64,000 nt of DNA from assembly GCA_002632325.1 (NCBI GenBank), contig NSJK01000004.1, positions 117,448 through 181,447 of the forward strand, written 5' to 3'. The notes beneath the pieces were generated by a model. It made no database searches. It saw nothing but the letters and a program-made list of their open reading frames with translations, and was not told the origin of the DNA. The translations under genes and the position numbers were made by a program. Positions within the stretch are counted from its first letter, which is position 1. Every line of letters begins with the position of its first letter. This stretch comes from Lysobacterales bacterium. Lineage in GTDB: Bacteria; Pseudomonadota; Gammaproteobacteria; Xanthomonadales; Rhodanobacteraceae. Positions 34,203-43,392 of this stretch are shown in pieces.

Positions 34203-34683
34203 TGCCAGTTTCCTGCTTGGCCGCTTCCGGCTTGGCCGCCGCTGCCTGTTCGGCGTCCTTGTCCACCACGCTGACGTTGCGCACCGTCTCGCGCGGAATG
34301 TCGAGTTCGATCGAACCGTTCTCCGGTCCGAGCTGCAGCGTCAGGCCCGGATTGGTGTACTTGATGAGCTTGCCGCGGCGAATCGTGTCGAGCGTGGTCT
34401 CGACGATCACGGTGTCGCCGACATGCTGTTCCAGCGCCGCGTAGTCGACCATCTTGGCGATCGGCTTGGCCGGTTCGGCCACCGCCAGCGTGTCGGCCGC
34501 GGCCTGCTTGCCCTTGGCATCGGTCTTGGCTTCGATCATTGCGTCGGCCTTGGCCTTGGCGCCCGCCTTGGCGGATTTGCTGGCCGCCGGCTGCGCCGGA
34601 GCCTGCTTCTGCGCCGCGAATGCGGCCGGAGCGGTGAGAGCGATTGCCGCCGCGAGCAGAGTCGGAAATGCGATACGGACCAT
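34186..34683 (-). CDS. small exported protein between carA and carB, possible Sm-like fold
   Basis: Function unknown. The 165-residue protein has a signal peptide ([17 protein letters not shown]), a low-complexity Ala/Lys/Pro region to about residue 75, and a compact C-terminal domain. That domain reads [31 protein letters not shown]...[15 protein letters not shown], a strand pattern that recalls Sm-like or other small beta barrels. It sits six bases after carA and overlaps the carB start, so it is translated with the car operon. A similar gene between carA and carB is, to my memory, found in Xanthomonas relatives. No link to carbamoyl phosphate synthesis can be read from the sequence. Confidence 0.7.
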
Positions 34684-34689
34684 TGTCGT

Positions 34690-35829
34690 TTACGCCGCGG
34701 CAGCCGCGTGCGCCTCCATGAGTGCAATGAAACGATCGAACAGGCCGGCCACGTCATGCGGGCCGGGACTGGCTTCCGGGTGTCCCTGGAAGCCGAACGC
34801 AGGCGCATCGAGAAATGCGATGCCCTGCAAGGTGCCATCGAACAAGGAGCGATGCGTGGCCCGCACATGGGCTGGCAAACTCGCTGCATCGACGGCAAAA
34901 CCGTGGTTCTGGCTGGAAATCATCACGCGCCCGCTGTCGAGATCGATCACCGGATGGTTTGCGCCATGATGGCTGAACTTCATCTTGACGGTGCGCGCGC
35001 CGCAGGCCAGACCAAGCAACTGGTGCCCGAGGCAGATGCCGAACAGCGGAATCTTCGCGCGCAGAAATTCACGCACCGCGGCAATCGCGTAATCGCAGGC
35101 GGCCGGATCGCCCGGCCCGTTGGACAGGAACACGCCATCGGGCTTGAGCGCTAGCACTTCGCTGGCCGGCGTCTGCGCCGGAACAACCGTGATTTCGCAG
35201 CCACGGTCGACGAGCATGCGCAGGATGTTGCGTTTGACGCCGAAATCATAGGCGACGATGCGATGCCGTGGCGCCACGCTGGCAAAACCGCCGCGATCGA
35301 GGTCGAAGCTGCCGTCGCGCCAGATCTGGCGCTCGCGAATCGACACGAGCTTGGCCAGGTCGGCGCCGGTGATGCCGGGAAATGCACACGCCGCGGCCAA
35401 CGCGGCCGCTTCGTCAATCTTCTCGCCCGCGACGATGCAAGCCGACTGCGCGCCACCGCTGCTGAGCAGGCGCGTGAGCCGCCGCGTGTCAATCTGCGCG
35501 ATCGCCACGATGCCATTGCGCATGAGGTATTCGCCAAGCGTTTCCTCGCTGCGCCAGTTGCTGGTGGCCAGCGGCAGGTCACGGATCACCAGTCCGGCCG
35601 CATGCACGCGGTCAGATTCCGCATCACTGGCATTGCAGCCGGTGTTGCCTATGTGCGGATAGGTCAGGGTGACGATCTGCTGTGCGTAGGACGGGTCGGT
35701 CAGGATTTCCTGATAGCCGGTCATCGCCGTGTTGAACACGATCTCGCCACAGGTCTGGCCGGGCGCGCCAATGGCCACGCCGCGGAACAGGCTGCCGTCG
35801 GCGAGTGCGAGCAATGCGGGTGTGGTCAT
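34690..35829 (-). CDS. carA: carbamoyl-phosphate synthase small subunit (glutaminase)
   Basis: Releases ammonia from glutamine and channels it to CarB. The 379-residue protein has the N-terminal CPSase domain ([17 protein letters not shown]) and a class I glutamine amidotransferase domain with the nucleophile Cys in [14 protein letters not shown] and the His-Glu dyad in [10 protein letters not shown]. It is the first gene of the carA - small gene - carB - greA - recJ run and lies behind a well-formed sigma70 promoter, with a leader of about 105 bases. Confidence 0.97.
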   Translation of the reverse strand: MTTPALLALADGSLFRGVAIGAPGQTCGEIVFNTAMTGYQEILTDPSYAQQIVTLTYPHIGNTGCNASDAESDRVHAAGLVIRDLPLATSNWRSEETLGEYLMRNGIVAIAQIDTRRLTRLLSSGGAQSACIVAGEKIDEAAALAAACAFPGITGADLAKLVSIRERQIWRDGSFDLDRGGFASVAPRHRIVAYDFGVKRNILRMLVDRGCEITVVPAQTPASEVLALKPDGVFLSNGPGDPAACDYAIAAVREFLRAKIPLFGICLGHQLLGLACGARTVKMKFSHHGANHPVIDLDSGRVMISSQNHGFAVDAASLPAHVRATHRSLFDGTLQGIAFLDAPAFGFQGHPEASPGPHDVAGLFDRFIALMEAHAAAAA

Positions 35830-35940
35830 GCGTACGCCTGGGTTCGAAAACTGGGGCCGCCGATACCGCGTGCGGCAGAACCCGCGGGCTGGAAACTACC
35901 AGTCCGTGGGCAAATGAAGGAGGAATCGAGGCGAGGCCGC

Positions 35941-35969
35941 ATTTTAGAGACGTGTCGGCGCACTGTCCA
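35941..35969 (-). promoter_or_regulatory. sigma70 promoter of the car operon
   Basis: On the minus strand TGGACA (35964-35969, five of six matches to -35) and TAAAAT (35941-35946, five of six to -10) are exactly 17 bases apart. Transcription would start near 35934, giving a leader of about 105 bases before carA. It overlaps the divergent region of the oxygenase gene, where TATCAT at 35979-35984 is a candidate -10 on the plus strand. Confidence 0.65.
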
Positions 35970-36019
35970 CCGTGCGCGTATCATCTGCCTTGGCAAAAAT
36001 CCCCGCATGCGGAGGCCCC

Positions 36020-36736
36020 ATGTCCATCCCTGCGCCGATTGCGGCGACGACGCCGCTGCTGGATGAGCTCAAGTTGCAGCGCGAAGACACCTTGCTGCGC
36101 CACGCGCCGTTCTCGTTTCTGGTTGCTCACGAGCAATTGCCGCGGGACGCCGCCAACGAGCTGGCGCGCGACTTTCCGCGTTACGACAGCGCCGGGTTCT
36201 TTCCCTGGGATCCGGCCGAATGCGGGCCGATGCTCAATCGGTTGATCGAGGAACTCGCCTCGCCGCGCATCGCCAACGCGATCGGCGCGCGCCTCGGCCT
36301 TGCCGAACTCGGCAAGTCGCCCTCGCTGGTGACGATCTGCCGCTCGCTCAACAAGCGCCACGGCACGATCCATACCGACAGCAAGTCGAAGATCGTGACT
36401 GCCCTGCTCTACCTCAACGAGCAGTGGCCCGAAACCGACGGCGGCTGCCTGCGCTTCCTCAGGCGCATCGACGACATCGACGACATGGTGGTGCCGCAGG
36501 TACGTCCGCTGTTCGGCACGCTCGCTGCATTTCGTCGCGCCGACAATTCCTTTCACGGCCATCTGCCCTACGAGGGCGAGCGCCGCGTGATCCAGATTGC
36601 CTGGCTCACCAGCGAAGAGGAGAAGCAGCGCAAGACCCGCCGCGGCAGACTCTCGCGTCTGTTCAAGAAACTGTTCGGCCGCCTCGATCGACGTCTGGGT
36701 GCGGGCCGCGACCGCAACGCCGCGCACCCCGACTGA
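36020..36736 (+). CDS. 2OG-Fe(II) oxygenase, prolyl-hydroxylase type, with cationic C-terminal tail
   Basis: Predicted Fe(II)/2-oxoglutarate-dependent dioxygenase. The 238-residue protein keeps the double-stranded beta-helix signature: H118-x-D120 in TIHTDSKSK, a distal H179 in NSFHGHLP and an Arg in GERRVIQIAW that would bind 2-oxoglutarate. The substrate is unknown. The start at 36020 has GGAGG upstream. The last 40 residues (KQRKTRRGRLSRLFKKLFGR and beyond) form a strongly basic, amphipathic-looking helix outside the catalytic fold. It may bind membrane or nucleic acid. It is divergent from carA. Confidence 0.8.
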   Translation: MSIPAPIAATTPLLDELKLQREDTLLRHAPFSFLVAHEQLPRDAANELARDFPRYDSAGFFPWDPAECGPMLNRLIEELASPRIANAIGARLGLAELGKSPSLVTICRSLNKRHGTIHTDSKSKIVTALLYLNEQWPETDGGCLRFLRRIDDIDDMVVPQVRPLFGTLAAFRRADNSFHGHLPYEGERRVIQIAWLTSEEEKQRKTRRGRLSRLFKKLFGRLDRRLGAGRDRNAAHPD

Positions 36737-36989
36737 AATCCGCGTTTCGACATGGCAAGGATGCACAATCAAGGTTCGAACCGGGGCAGCCCGCTCCCGG
36801 GCACCACGGAACGACTGACACAGGCATTCCCATTCAATGGCTGCGCAAGAACGGGCAAGCAGCCGCGCCATGTCAACGACAGGGCGCAGCAAACCAGCAA
36901 CCGCAGCGATGCGGTGCCGCGAAACGTCCACCCTGCGCACGCCAAGGGCAGCGCGACCACGCTCTCCGCTTTCCATCCAGAGGCTGAAC

Positions 36990-38507
36990 ATGATCCGTTC
37001 CACGATTTCCGCTCTTCGCCTGCACCCTGGGCTCCTGTGCACCCTCACGCTGCTCTTGTGCATGTCTGCAGCACACGCGCGCCAGGGTGAGCCACCGCTC
37101 ACTTTGCGTGACCACGCCAAGCTCGGCACGAACATTCCAGTCGAAACCGTGCGCGGCATCGATCCGGCCACGCGACGCGCAGAACTCGATCGCGTCGAGC
37201 ATGCCAAGGGCATGCGCAGCAAGCGCGAACGGGTTGCCGATCTGCAAAACGTCAACTTCGACAGCGCCGAGCTCGGACGCTGGGACACGCTCGCCGATGG
37301 CCTGCGCGTCTGGCGTCTGAGCGTGCACGCGCCCGGCGCCACCGACCTGCGCCTGACCTTCGGGCGCTATGCGCTGCCGCGCGGTGCACGGCTCTACGTG
37401 ATCGGCGCCGACGGCTACTACCAGGGTCCGTACACCCGCGCCGATGCCGGCGCCGACAGCTTCCACGCACCGCTCGTGCCCGGCGATACCGTGACGGTCG
37501 AATTGCAAGTACCCGCGGTCATTGACCACGGCAACGCATACCTGAACATCACCGCGGTCGGCGTGGGATTTCGCGACGTGTTCGGGCGTGGCAAAGGCTC
37601 GACCGGACCCGGCACCTCGGGCAGTTGCAACATCAATGTCGTCTGCCCGCTCGGCCAGCCCTATCCGGATCAGATTCGCGCCGTGGGCCAGTACGAATTC
37701 AATTCCGATGGCGGCACCTACATCTGCAGCGGCACCCTGCTCAATGACGTGCCCGGTGATCGACGCAACTTCTTCCTCACCGCCGCGCACTGCATTTCCA
37801 CCAGCGCCGAAGCGCAGTCGATCACCGTCTTCTGGAACTACCAGTCGACCAGTTGCAGCAGCCTCATCCCGCCCAGCGGCGGTTACTTCAACGACGACCA
37901 GCACGGTGCGACCTTGCGCGCCACGCGCGAAGACGTGGATGCGACACTGCTTGAACTCAGTGGCACACCCGACGCCTCGTGGAATCTCCACTACGCAGGC
38001 TGGGATGCCACCGGCACCACGCCCAGCGGCACGGTCGGCATTCACCACCCGATGGGGGACGCCAAGAAGATCACCGCCGGTCCGCAACCCTCGACCACCG
38101 ACAACTGCATCGGCAGCACCGGCAGCAACACGCATTGGCTCACCGGCCCCTATTCGCAGGGCACCACCGAAGGCGGCTCCTCGGGTTCGGCCCTGTTCTC
38201 CAAGGCCGGCAATGCCAATGGCAGCGAACGCCGCGTGATCGGCACGCTCTCGGGCGGTGATGCGCTGTGCAGCACGAGTGCGCCGACTCAACCCAACGAC
38301 GGCCACGATTGCTACGGCAAACTTTCGGTGGCGTGGTCAGGCAGCGGCAGTTCGAGCGCCAATCGCCTGCGTGACTGGCTCGACCCAGCCAACACCAACA
38401 CCCTGTCGATCAACGGCCTCGATCAGAACGCCTCCAGCGCATCCTCAGCCGGTCATTCGCGCCACGCCATGCCACCGGACATCGGTGGGCGCATCGGCGG
38501 CCAATGA
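36990..38507 (+). CDS. secreted lysyl-endopeptidase-like serine protease
   Basis: Exported trypsin-like protease of the Achromobacter protease I (lysyl endopeptidase) family. The 505-residue preproprotein has a signal peptide to about residue 30 and a prodomain to about 210. The mature part begins near GSCNINVVCPLG. The catalytic triad is visible: H267 in LTAAHC, D317 in EDVDATLLEL and the serine at about 398 in EGGSSGSAL. Paired cysteines suggest disulfides. Lysine specificity is inferred from family resemblance only. The C-terminus (RIGGQ) lacks the FADGFE tag of other exported proteins here. tatD follows after 3 bases. Confidence 0.85.
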   Translation: MIRSTISALRLHPGLLCTLTLLLCMSAAHARQGEPPLTLRDHAKLGTNIPVETVRGIDPATRRAELDRVEHAKGMRSKRERVADLQNVNFDSAELGRWDTLADGLRVWRLSVHAPGATDLRLTFGRYALPRGARLYVIGADGYYQGPYTRADAGADSFHAPLVPGDTVTVELQVPAVIDHGNAYLNITAVGVGFRDVFGRGKGSTGPGTSGSCNINVVCPLGQPYPDQIRAVGQYEFNSDGGTYICSGTLLNDVPGDRRNFFLTAAHCISTSAEAQSITVFWNYQSTSCSSLIPPSGGYFNDDQHGATLRATREDVDATLLELSGTPDASWNLHYAGWDATGTTPSGTVGIHHPMGDAKKITAGPQPSTTDNCIGSTGSNTHWLTGPYSQGTTEGGSSGSALFSKAGNANGSERRVIGTLSGGDALCSTSAPTQPNDGHDCYGKLSVAWSGSGSSSANRLRDWLDPANTNTLSINGLDQNASSASSAGHSRHAMPPDIGGRIGGQ

Positions 38508-38510
38508 ACC

Positions 38511-39272
38511 ATGCTGGTCGATTCGCACTGCCATCTCGATGCGGCTGAATTCGCCGCCGATCGGGAGACCGTGCTCAAGCGCGCGCGCAAGGCCGGCGTG
38601 ATCGCCCAGATCGTGCCGGCGATTCGGCTTGCCGATTTCGCCGACTTGCGTGAACTGTGTGCGCAGCATGCCGACCTGCATGCTGCCTACGGCCTGCACC
38701 CGATGTATCTCGCCGATCATGCGCCAGCGCATCTGCATGCTCTGCGCGACTGGATCAAACGCGAGCGACCGATTGCGATCGGCGAATGCGGGCTCGACTT
38801 CTACATCGACGGTCTCGACGCCACCACCCAACGCGACTACTTCAAGGCCCAGCTTGAACTGGCGCGCGAATTCGACTTGCCGGTGATCCTCCACGCGCGC
38901 CGCGCGGTCGAAGAAGTGATCGCCACGCTGCGCCGGATCGGTGGCCTGCGCGGCGTCGTGCACAGCTTTTCGGGCAGCGACGAGCAGGCACGCCAGCTGT
39001 GGGATACGGGATTTCTCATCGGTCTCGGCGGCCCGGTCACCTATGAGCGGGCACGACGCCTGCGCGCACTCGCGAGCAACATGCCACTCGAGTTCCTGTT
39101 GATTGAGACCGATGCGCCCGACCAGCCCCTGGCCTCACAGCGTGGGCAGCGCAATGAACCCGCGGCCTTGCTTGAAGTGGCGCAGACGATTGCACACCTG
39201 CGCGGCATCAGTCTCGAAACCCTGGCTCTGGCAACCAGCGCCAATGCGCGGCGACTGTTCGCGTTTCACTGA
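38511..39272 (+). CDS. TatD-family metal-dependent hydrolase/DNase
   Basis: Cytoplasmic TIM-barrel hydrolase of the TatD/YcfH family, with 3'-5' nuclease activity in characterised members. The 253-residue protein opens with the metal-binding DSHCHLDAAEF. It continues with GLHPMYL, IGECGLDFYI, PVILHARRAVEEV, GVVHSFSGS and LIETDAPDQPL, in the order expected for the metal ligands. It starts 3 bases after the protease gene stop and converges with tcdA 7 bases away. Which TatD paralogue it represents cannot be settled. Confidence 0.9.
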   Translation: MLVDSHCHLDAAEFAADRETVLKRARKAGVIAQIVPAIRLADFADLRELCAQHADLHAAYGLHPMYLADHAPAHLHALRDWIKRERPIAIGECGLDFYIDGLDATTQRDYFKAQLELAREFDLPVILHARRAVEEVIATLRRIGGLRGVVHSFSGSDEQARQLWDTGFLIGLGGPVTYERARRLRALASNMPLEFLLIETDAPDQPLASQRGQRNEPAALLEVAQTIAHLRGISLETLALATSANARRLFAFH

Positions 39273-39279
39273 ACGCGGC

Positions 39280-40071
39280 TCAGCCTTGCTTGGCGGCGAG
39301 CAACTTCGCCAATGCGCGTGACACCGCCGCGAACGCGAATGCGCCGGTCACGTGAGTTGCCGCGCCGAGCCCTGCGCCGCAATCGAGCTTGAGCGCATCG
39401 CCCTCTGCCGGACGCGTGCCGCAGACGCTGCCATCGGCCTGCGGATAGCGCACGTTCTCGCGTGAATACACCGCCTGCACGCCGAAGTAGCGTTTGGGCC
39501 CGCGCGGGAAATTGAATTCCTCGCGCAGCTTCTTGCGCACCAGAGCGAGCAGCGCATCGTGCTCGGTGCGCGACAGGTCGCGCACGCTGACCAGGGTCGG
39601 ATCGGTACGACCACCAGCCGAACCCACCGTCACCAGTGGCAACTTGCGCCTTCGGCACCAGGCAATCGTCACCACCTTGACGCGAAACGCATCGCAGGCG
39701 TCGATCACCAACGCGTAGCCGCGATCGAGCAGGCGTTCGAGATTGGACGGCGTGAGAAATTCCTCGATTGCATCGACCTTCAGCGCCGGATTGATCGCCT
39801 GCAGGCGACGCGCCATCACGGCGACCTTGGGTTTGCCGAATTCGCCGTCAAGCGCATGCAACTGCCGATTGGTGTTGCTCAGGCAAATCTCGTCGGCATC
39901 GATCAAGGTCATGCGACCGATGCCGCTGCGCGCGAGCGCCTCCGCAACCCAGGAACCGACGCCACCGATACCGATCACGCAGACGTGACTGTGCGCGAGC
40001 CGCACAAGGCTGCCGCGGCCGTAGAGGCGGTCGATGCCGGCGAAGCGATCAAGGGCTGTGTGCTGGCTCAT
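39280..40071 (-). CDS. tcdA: tRNA threonylcarbamoyladenosine dehydratase
   Basis: E1-like enzyme that dehydrates t6A37 in tRNA to its cyclic form, ct6A. The 263-residue protein has the ATP-binding Rossmann motif VCVIGIGGVGSWVAEAL near residues 30-46, the adenylation motif LIDADEICLSNTNRQ, and LVIDACDAFRVK. Cysteines such as those in VCGTRP and LDCGAG are present. The length matches TcdA/CsdL. It is divergent from the cytochrome gene at 40133 with about 60 bases between. Confidence 0.93.
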   Translation of the reverse strand: MSQHTALDRFAGIDRLYGRGSLVRLAHSHVCVIGIGGVGSWVAEALARSGIGRMTLIDADEICLSNTNRQLHALDGEFGKPKVAVMARRLQAINPALKVDAIEEFLTPSNLERLLDRGYALVIDACDAFRVKVVTIAWCRRRKLPLVTVGSAGGRTDPTLVSVRDLSRTEHDALLALVRKKLREEFNFPRGPKRYFGVQAVYSRENVRYPQADGSVCGTRPAEGDALKLDCGAGLGAATHVTGAFAFAAVSRALAKLLAAKQG

Positions 40072-40132
40072 GCGGCGCGCAGGGTATCATCGACACCATC
40101 GCGCGCCGAACCCGCGCATCCGGTGTGAGTCC

Positions 40133-40525
40133 ATGCGTTACCTGATCGTCCTTGCCGTCGGCCTGCTCGCGGGCTTCCTTGCCGCTTCCTCGCTGAGCAA
40201 TGCACTCGCCCACCGCAATGCCTGGCCGCGCGCGCTGATGCAGGTGATGAAGCACGACCTTGGCCAGTCGCGTGCCGCCGCCAACGGCACGCAGTGCGCG
40301 AGCAGCCAAATGAGCGATGCCGCCGCACGCCTGCGCCTGATCGGCAACGAATTGACACCGGCGCTGCTGTCCGCAGACACCAAGGATCGCGTGCTTGCCC
40401 AGTACATCGAGCGTTTCCAGAGCGAAGTTTCAGGCTGGAACACGCAGGCCGATTGCACGACTCAAGCCGCTGCACTCACCCGCATCGATGGCGCCTGCGA
40501 CGCGTGTCATCGCGACTATCGCTAG
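40133..40525 (+). CDS. cytochrome c'-like protein with C-terminal heme motif
   Basis: Small exported or membrane-anchored c-type cytochrome. The 130-residue protein has an N-terminal hydrophobic segment (LIVLAVGLLAGFLAASSL) that may be an uncleaved anchor. The single heme site C122-D-A-C-H126 is right at the C-terminus, followed by RDYR, the arrangement of cytochrome c' (class II). Two further cysteines (C55, C108) could form a disulfide. Partner redox proteins are not encoded nearby. It starts divergently from tcdA and ends about 220 bases before the efflux operon. Confidence 0.75.
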   Translation: MRYLIVLAVGLLAGFLAASSLSNALAHRNAWPRALMQVMKHDLGQSRAAANGTQCASSQMSDAAARLRLIGNELTPALLSADTKDRVLAQYIERFQSEVSGWNTQADCTTQAAALTRIDGACDACHRDYR

Positions 40526-40605
40526 TCATTGGCCACGCCTGGCTCCGGTCCGGACCTGTTCACGGGTCTGCTCGGCTTGCGCCGTCGCTGGCACGCAAAA
40601 AACTG

Positions 40606-40639
40606 TTGCGCGCAATTACAAAACTGCTTAGTATCCTAA
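40606..40639 (+). promoter_or_regulatory. candidate promoter and operator of the efflux operon
   Basis: TAGTAT at 40629-40634 (four of six to -10) lies 17 bases after TTGCGC at 40606-40611. The inverted repeat TTAG-TATC-CTAA (40628-40639) overlaps the -10, and TTGCGCGCAA (40606-40615) is a second palindrome over the -35. Operators of this short A/T type overlapping the core promoter are typical of MarR/EmrR regulators, which often control Emr-type pumps. No marR gene is in the window. Confidence 0.4.
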
Positions 40640-40745
40640 TTCACATCGGATAGCGGCGACCCGCGTCGCCGTGCCCAGTGCACTGTTTCGAACTTCGCCC
40701 GCTGCCCAGCGGGCGTTTTGGTTCCACCCTCTTGAGCGCCAGCCG

Positions 40746-42209
40746 ATGAGTCGATCCGTTCGCCGCCTCGCCGCCGTCGTCAGCAGTTGTGCCTTGCTGG
40801 TGGCCTGCTCCATTCCGCCCAAGGCCGACTTGCCTGCGCTGCGCAGCGAAGCACCGCTGGCCGGATTGGCCGTCCCCGCGCAAGGCCAGTGGCCCGATGC
40901 GAAGTGGTGGAAATCCTTTCACGATCCCCAGCTCGACGACTTGCAGGAACGCGCACTCGCTGCCTCGCCCGATCTCGCGCAGGCGCAGCGGCGTCTCGAT
41001 GCGGTGCTGCAGACGGTCGAGAGCGCCCGCGCCGGCGCAGGGCTCTCGGCTCAGGGCAACCTGCAGGCGCAGCGTCAAAGACTCAGTGAAAACGGTCTGA
41101 TCCCGCCGCGCTTTCTCGGCTTCACCTGGTACAACCAGGCCGACCTCAATGCCCAGTTTCGTTACGACTTCGACTTCTTCGGCAAGACGCGTGCAGCGAT
41201 CGAAGGTGCGCTCGACCAGGCACGTGCCGCGGCCGCCGAGCGCAGCGCCGCGAGCGTGGCACTGACTGCTGCGGTCGCCGACACCTACTACGGTTGGCAA
41301 GCCGATCAGGCGCGTCTCGCCCTCGCCAAGGACAGCGAATCCCGCCTCGTGCGCCTGGGCGAGCTGGCCGAAAAACGCATTGCACGCGGCATCGATCGTC
41401 CTGATGCCCTGCATCAGGCCGAGCAGAAGATCGCCGCCGCACGCGAGTTGCACGCGGCCTATGCCGGCTCGGCGCAGTTGCGACTGGCTGCGCTCGCGGC
41501 CCTCTTGGGCGTTTCTCCGGCGCAATTGCCCGCGCTCGTCGCCCGCCCCTTGCCGAACATCGACCAGCACCTCCCCGATGCGGTCGGTATCGATCTGATC
41601 GCGCGTCGCCCCGACATCGCCGCGGCGCGCTGGCGCGTGGAAGCGGCCTTGCGCCAGACCGATCAGGTGCGCGCGCAGTTCTATCCCGACATCAGCCTTG
41701 GCGGCATGATCGGCTTGCAGTCGCTCGATTTCGACAAGCTGTTCTCGGCCGGCAGCCGCACGCTCGGCTTCGGGCCGGCGCTGCATCTGCCGCTGTTCGA
41801 ACGAGCCCAGCTCAAGGCCGCGTGGGGCGTGTCCAAGGCGCAGCTCGAAGCCGCCGCGGCACAATACGACGCGAGCGTCGTGAACGCCGCGCGCGACGTG
41901 GCCACACAGGCCTTGCTGCTCGAGCAGACCCGCGCCCGTCGCAGCGAACGGCAACTGCAATTGGATGCCGCTCGCAGTTTGCAACAGCTCGCCGACGCAC
42001 GCAGTCGCCAGGGCCTGACCGATGCACGCGCCGAGCTTCTTGCCCAAACCGAAGTCCTGCAGCAGCGCGATGCGCTGGCGACGCTCGATGCCCAGTCGAT
42101 CAGCAACCGCATCGGCCTGATCAAGGCGCTCGGCGGCGGCTGGCAACGCGAAGCCGAGTCCGCAGTCACTCCACTTTCGAACGCCTCCGCACAGGAACCC
42201 GCCCGATGA
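40746..42209 (+). CDS. efflux system outer-membrane lipoprotein, NodT family
   Basis: TolC-like outer-membrane channel of a tripartite pump. The 487-residue protein has a lipoprotein signal with lipobox LVAC (cysteine near residue 21). A duplicated outer-membrane efflux domain follows: KWWKSFHDPQLDDLQERALAASPDLAQA at the start of the first half, and LIARRPDIAAARWRVEAAL opening the second half, with long coiled-coil helices. Its last codons overlap the start of the emrA-like gene (ATGA at 42206-42209). It is the first gene of the three-gene pump operon. Confidence 0.92.
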   Translation: MSRSVRRLAAVVSSCALLVACSIPPKADLPALRSEAPLAGLAVPAQGQWPDAKWWKSFHDPQLDDLQERALAASPDLAQAQRRLDAVLQTVESARAGAGLSAQGNLQAQRQRLSENGLIPPRFLGFTWYNQADLNAQFRYDFDFFGKTRAAIEGALDQARAAAAERSAASVALTAAVADTYYGWQADQARLALAKDSESRLVRLGELAEKRIARGIDRPDALHQAEQKIAAARELHAAYAGSAQLRLAALAALLGVSPAQLPALVARPLPNIDQHLPDAVGIDLIARRPDIAAARWRVEAALRQTDQVRAQFYPDISLGGMIGLQSLDFDKLFSAGSRTLGFGPALHLPLFERAQLKAAWGVSKAQLEAAAAQYDASVVNAARDVATQALLLEQTRARRSERQLQLDAARSLQQLADARSRQGLTDARAELLAQTEVLQQRDALATLDAQSISNRIGLIKALGGGWQREAESAVTPLSNASAQEPAR

Positions 42210-43384
42210 GCGATCCCAACTCCACCACGCCGGTCAATGGCAAGAACGGCAACGGCAAGCGCCGCGCGATCCTCACCCTCATCGCCCTCGTGTTCGTGGC
42301 GATCGGCGTGGCGTGGTATCTGCTGTGGTTGTTCGTGCTCTCGCAGCGCGAGATCACCGATGACGCCTACGTCGGCGGCAATCAGGTGGTGGTGTCGGCG
42401 CATGTGCCCGGCACCGTGATCGAAATCCTCGCCGACGACACCCAGCGCGTCGAAGCGGGCCAGGTGCTGGTCAAGCTCGACCCGGTCGATGCCCAGCTCA
42501 CGCTCGCCAAGGCGCGCAGCGCGCTGGCCGGCGCGGTGCGTCAGGTGCGGCAACTGGGTGAATCGGCGGCGCAGGCCGATGCTGCCGTGGCCGTGCGCCG
42601 GCTCGATCTCGGCCGCGCCAAGGCCGATCTCGCGCGACGCACGCCCCTGCTCGCCGACAAGGCAGTTGCGCCCGAAGAAGTTGCGCATGCACGCAGCGCC
42701 GTCGATGCGGCGCAGGCCGCGCTCGATCTCGCGCAGCGTCAGGCCGCTGCCGCGCACGCACCGATCGATGGCGTCGTGCTGGCCGAGAACCCCGCCGTGC
42801 TGCAAGCCAAGGCCGCGTTCCGCGAAGCCTGGGTCAATGCCCAGCGCAACGCGATCCTCGCGCCGGCCAGCGGCTATGTCGCGCAGCGAAACGTGCAGGT
42901 CGGCAAGCGCGTGCAGCCGGGGCAACCGTTGCTGACGATCATCGGTTTGCATGATCTGTGGATCGACGCCAATTTCAAGGAAAGCCAGCTCGCCCACATC
43001 CGCATCGACCAGCCGGTGAAAATCGAAACCGACATTTACGGCGGCAAGGTCGAGTTCGATGGTCGTGTGGTCGGACTGGGCGCCGGCACCGGTGCCGCGT
43101 TCGCGCTGTTGCCGCCGCAGAATGCTTCGGGCAACTGGATCAAGGTGGTGCAGCGCGTGCCGGTGCGCATCGCGCTCGATCCGCGTCAACTTGAACAGCA
43201 TCCATTGCGCATCGGTTTGTCGACCACGGTCAAGGTCGACACCCACAAGCGCGATGGCCGCATCCTCGCTTCCGCATCTGCCACCGCCCCGGTCGCGCAG
43301 ACCGACGTCTACGCGGGCGATCTGGCCAAGGCCGAAGTCGAGGCCGAAGCGATCATCAACGCCAACCTGCCCGCCGCACGCTGA
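42206..43384 (+). CDS. emrA: EmrA-type membrane fusion protein (HlyD family)
   Basis: Periplasmic adaptor linking the inner-membrane MFS pump to the outer-membrane channel. The 392-residue protein has one N-terminal transmembrane helix (LTLIALVFVAIGVAWYLLWLFVL, about residues 24-46). A biotinyl-lipoyl-like domain follows (TDDAYVGGNQVVVSAHVPGTV, ILAPASGYVAQRNVQVGKRV) around an alpha-hairpin, and then the beta-barrel domain. It starts within the stop of the channel gene and ends 8 bases before the MFS gene. Confidence 0.93.
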   Translation: MSDPNSTTPVNGKNGNGKRRAILTLIALVFVAIGVAWYLLWLFVLSQREITDDAYVGGNQVVVSAHVPGTVIEILADDTQRVEAGQVLVKLDPVDAQLTLAKARSALAGAVRQVRQLGESAAQADAAVAVRRLDLGRAKADLARRTPLLADKAVAPEEVAHARSAVDAAQAALDLAQRQAAAAHAPIDGVVLAENPAVLQAKAAFREAWVNAQRNAILAPASGYVAQRNVQVGKRVQPGQPLLTIIGLHDLWIDANFKESQLAHIRIDQPVKIETDIYGGKVEFDGRVVGLGAGTGAAFALLPPQNASGNWIKVVQRVPVRIALDPRQLEQHPLRIGLSTTVKVDTHKRDGRILASASATAPVAQTDVYAGDLAKAEVEAEAIINANLPAAR

Positions 43385-43392
43385 GTCAGGCA

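Noticed and set aside
36765..36815. GGTTCGAACC followed by CCGGGCACCA, resembling a tRNA T-arm and 3' end
   Set aside because: No acceptor, D-arm or anticodon stem can be folded upstream; it is a chance match.
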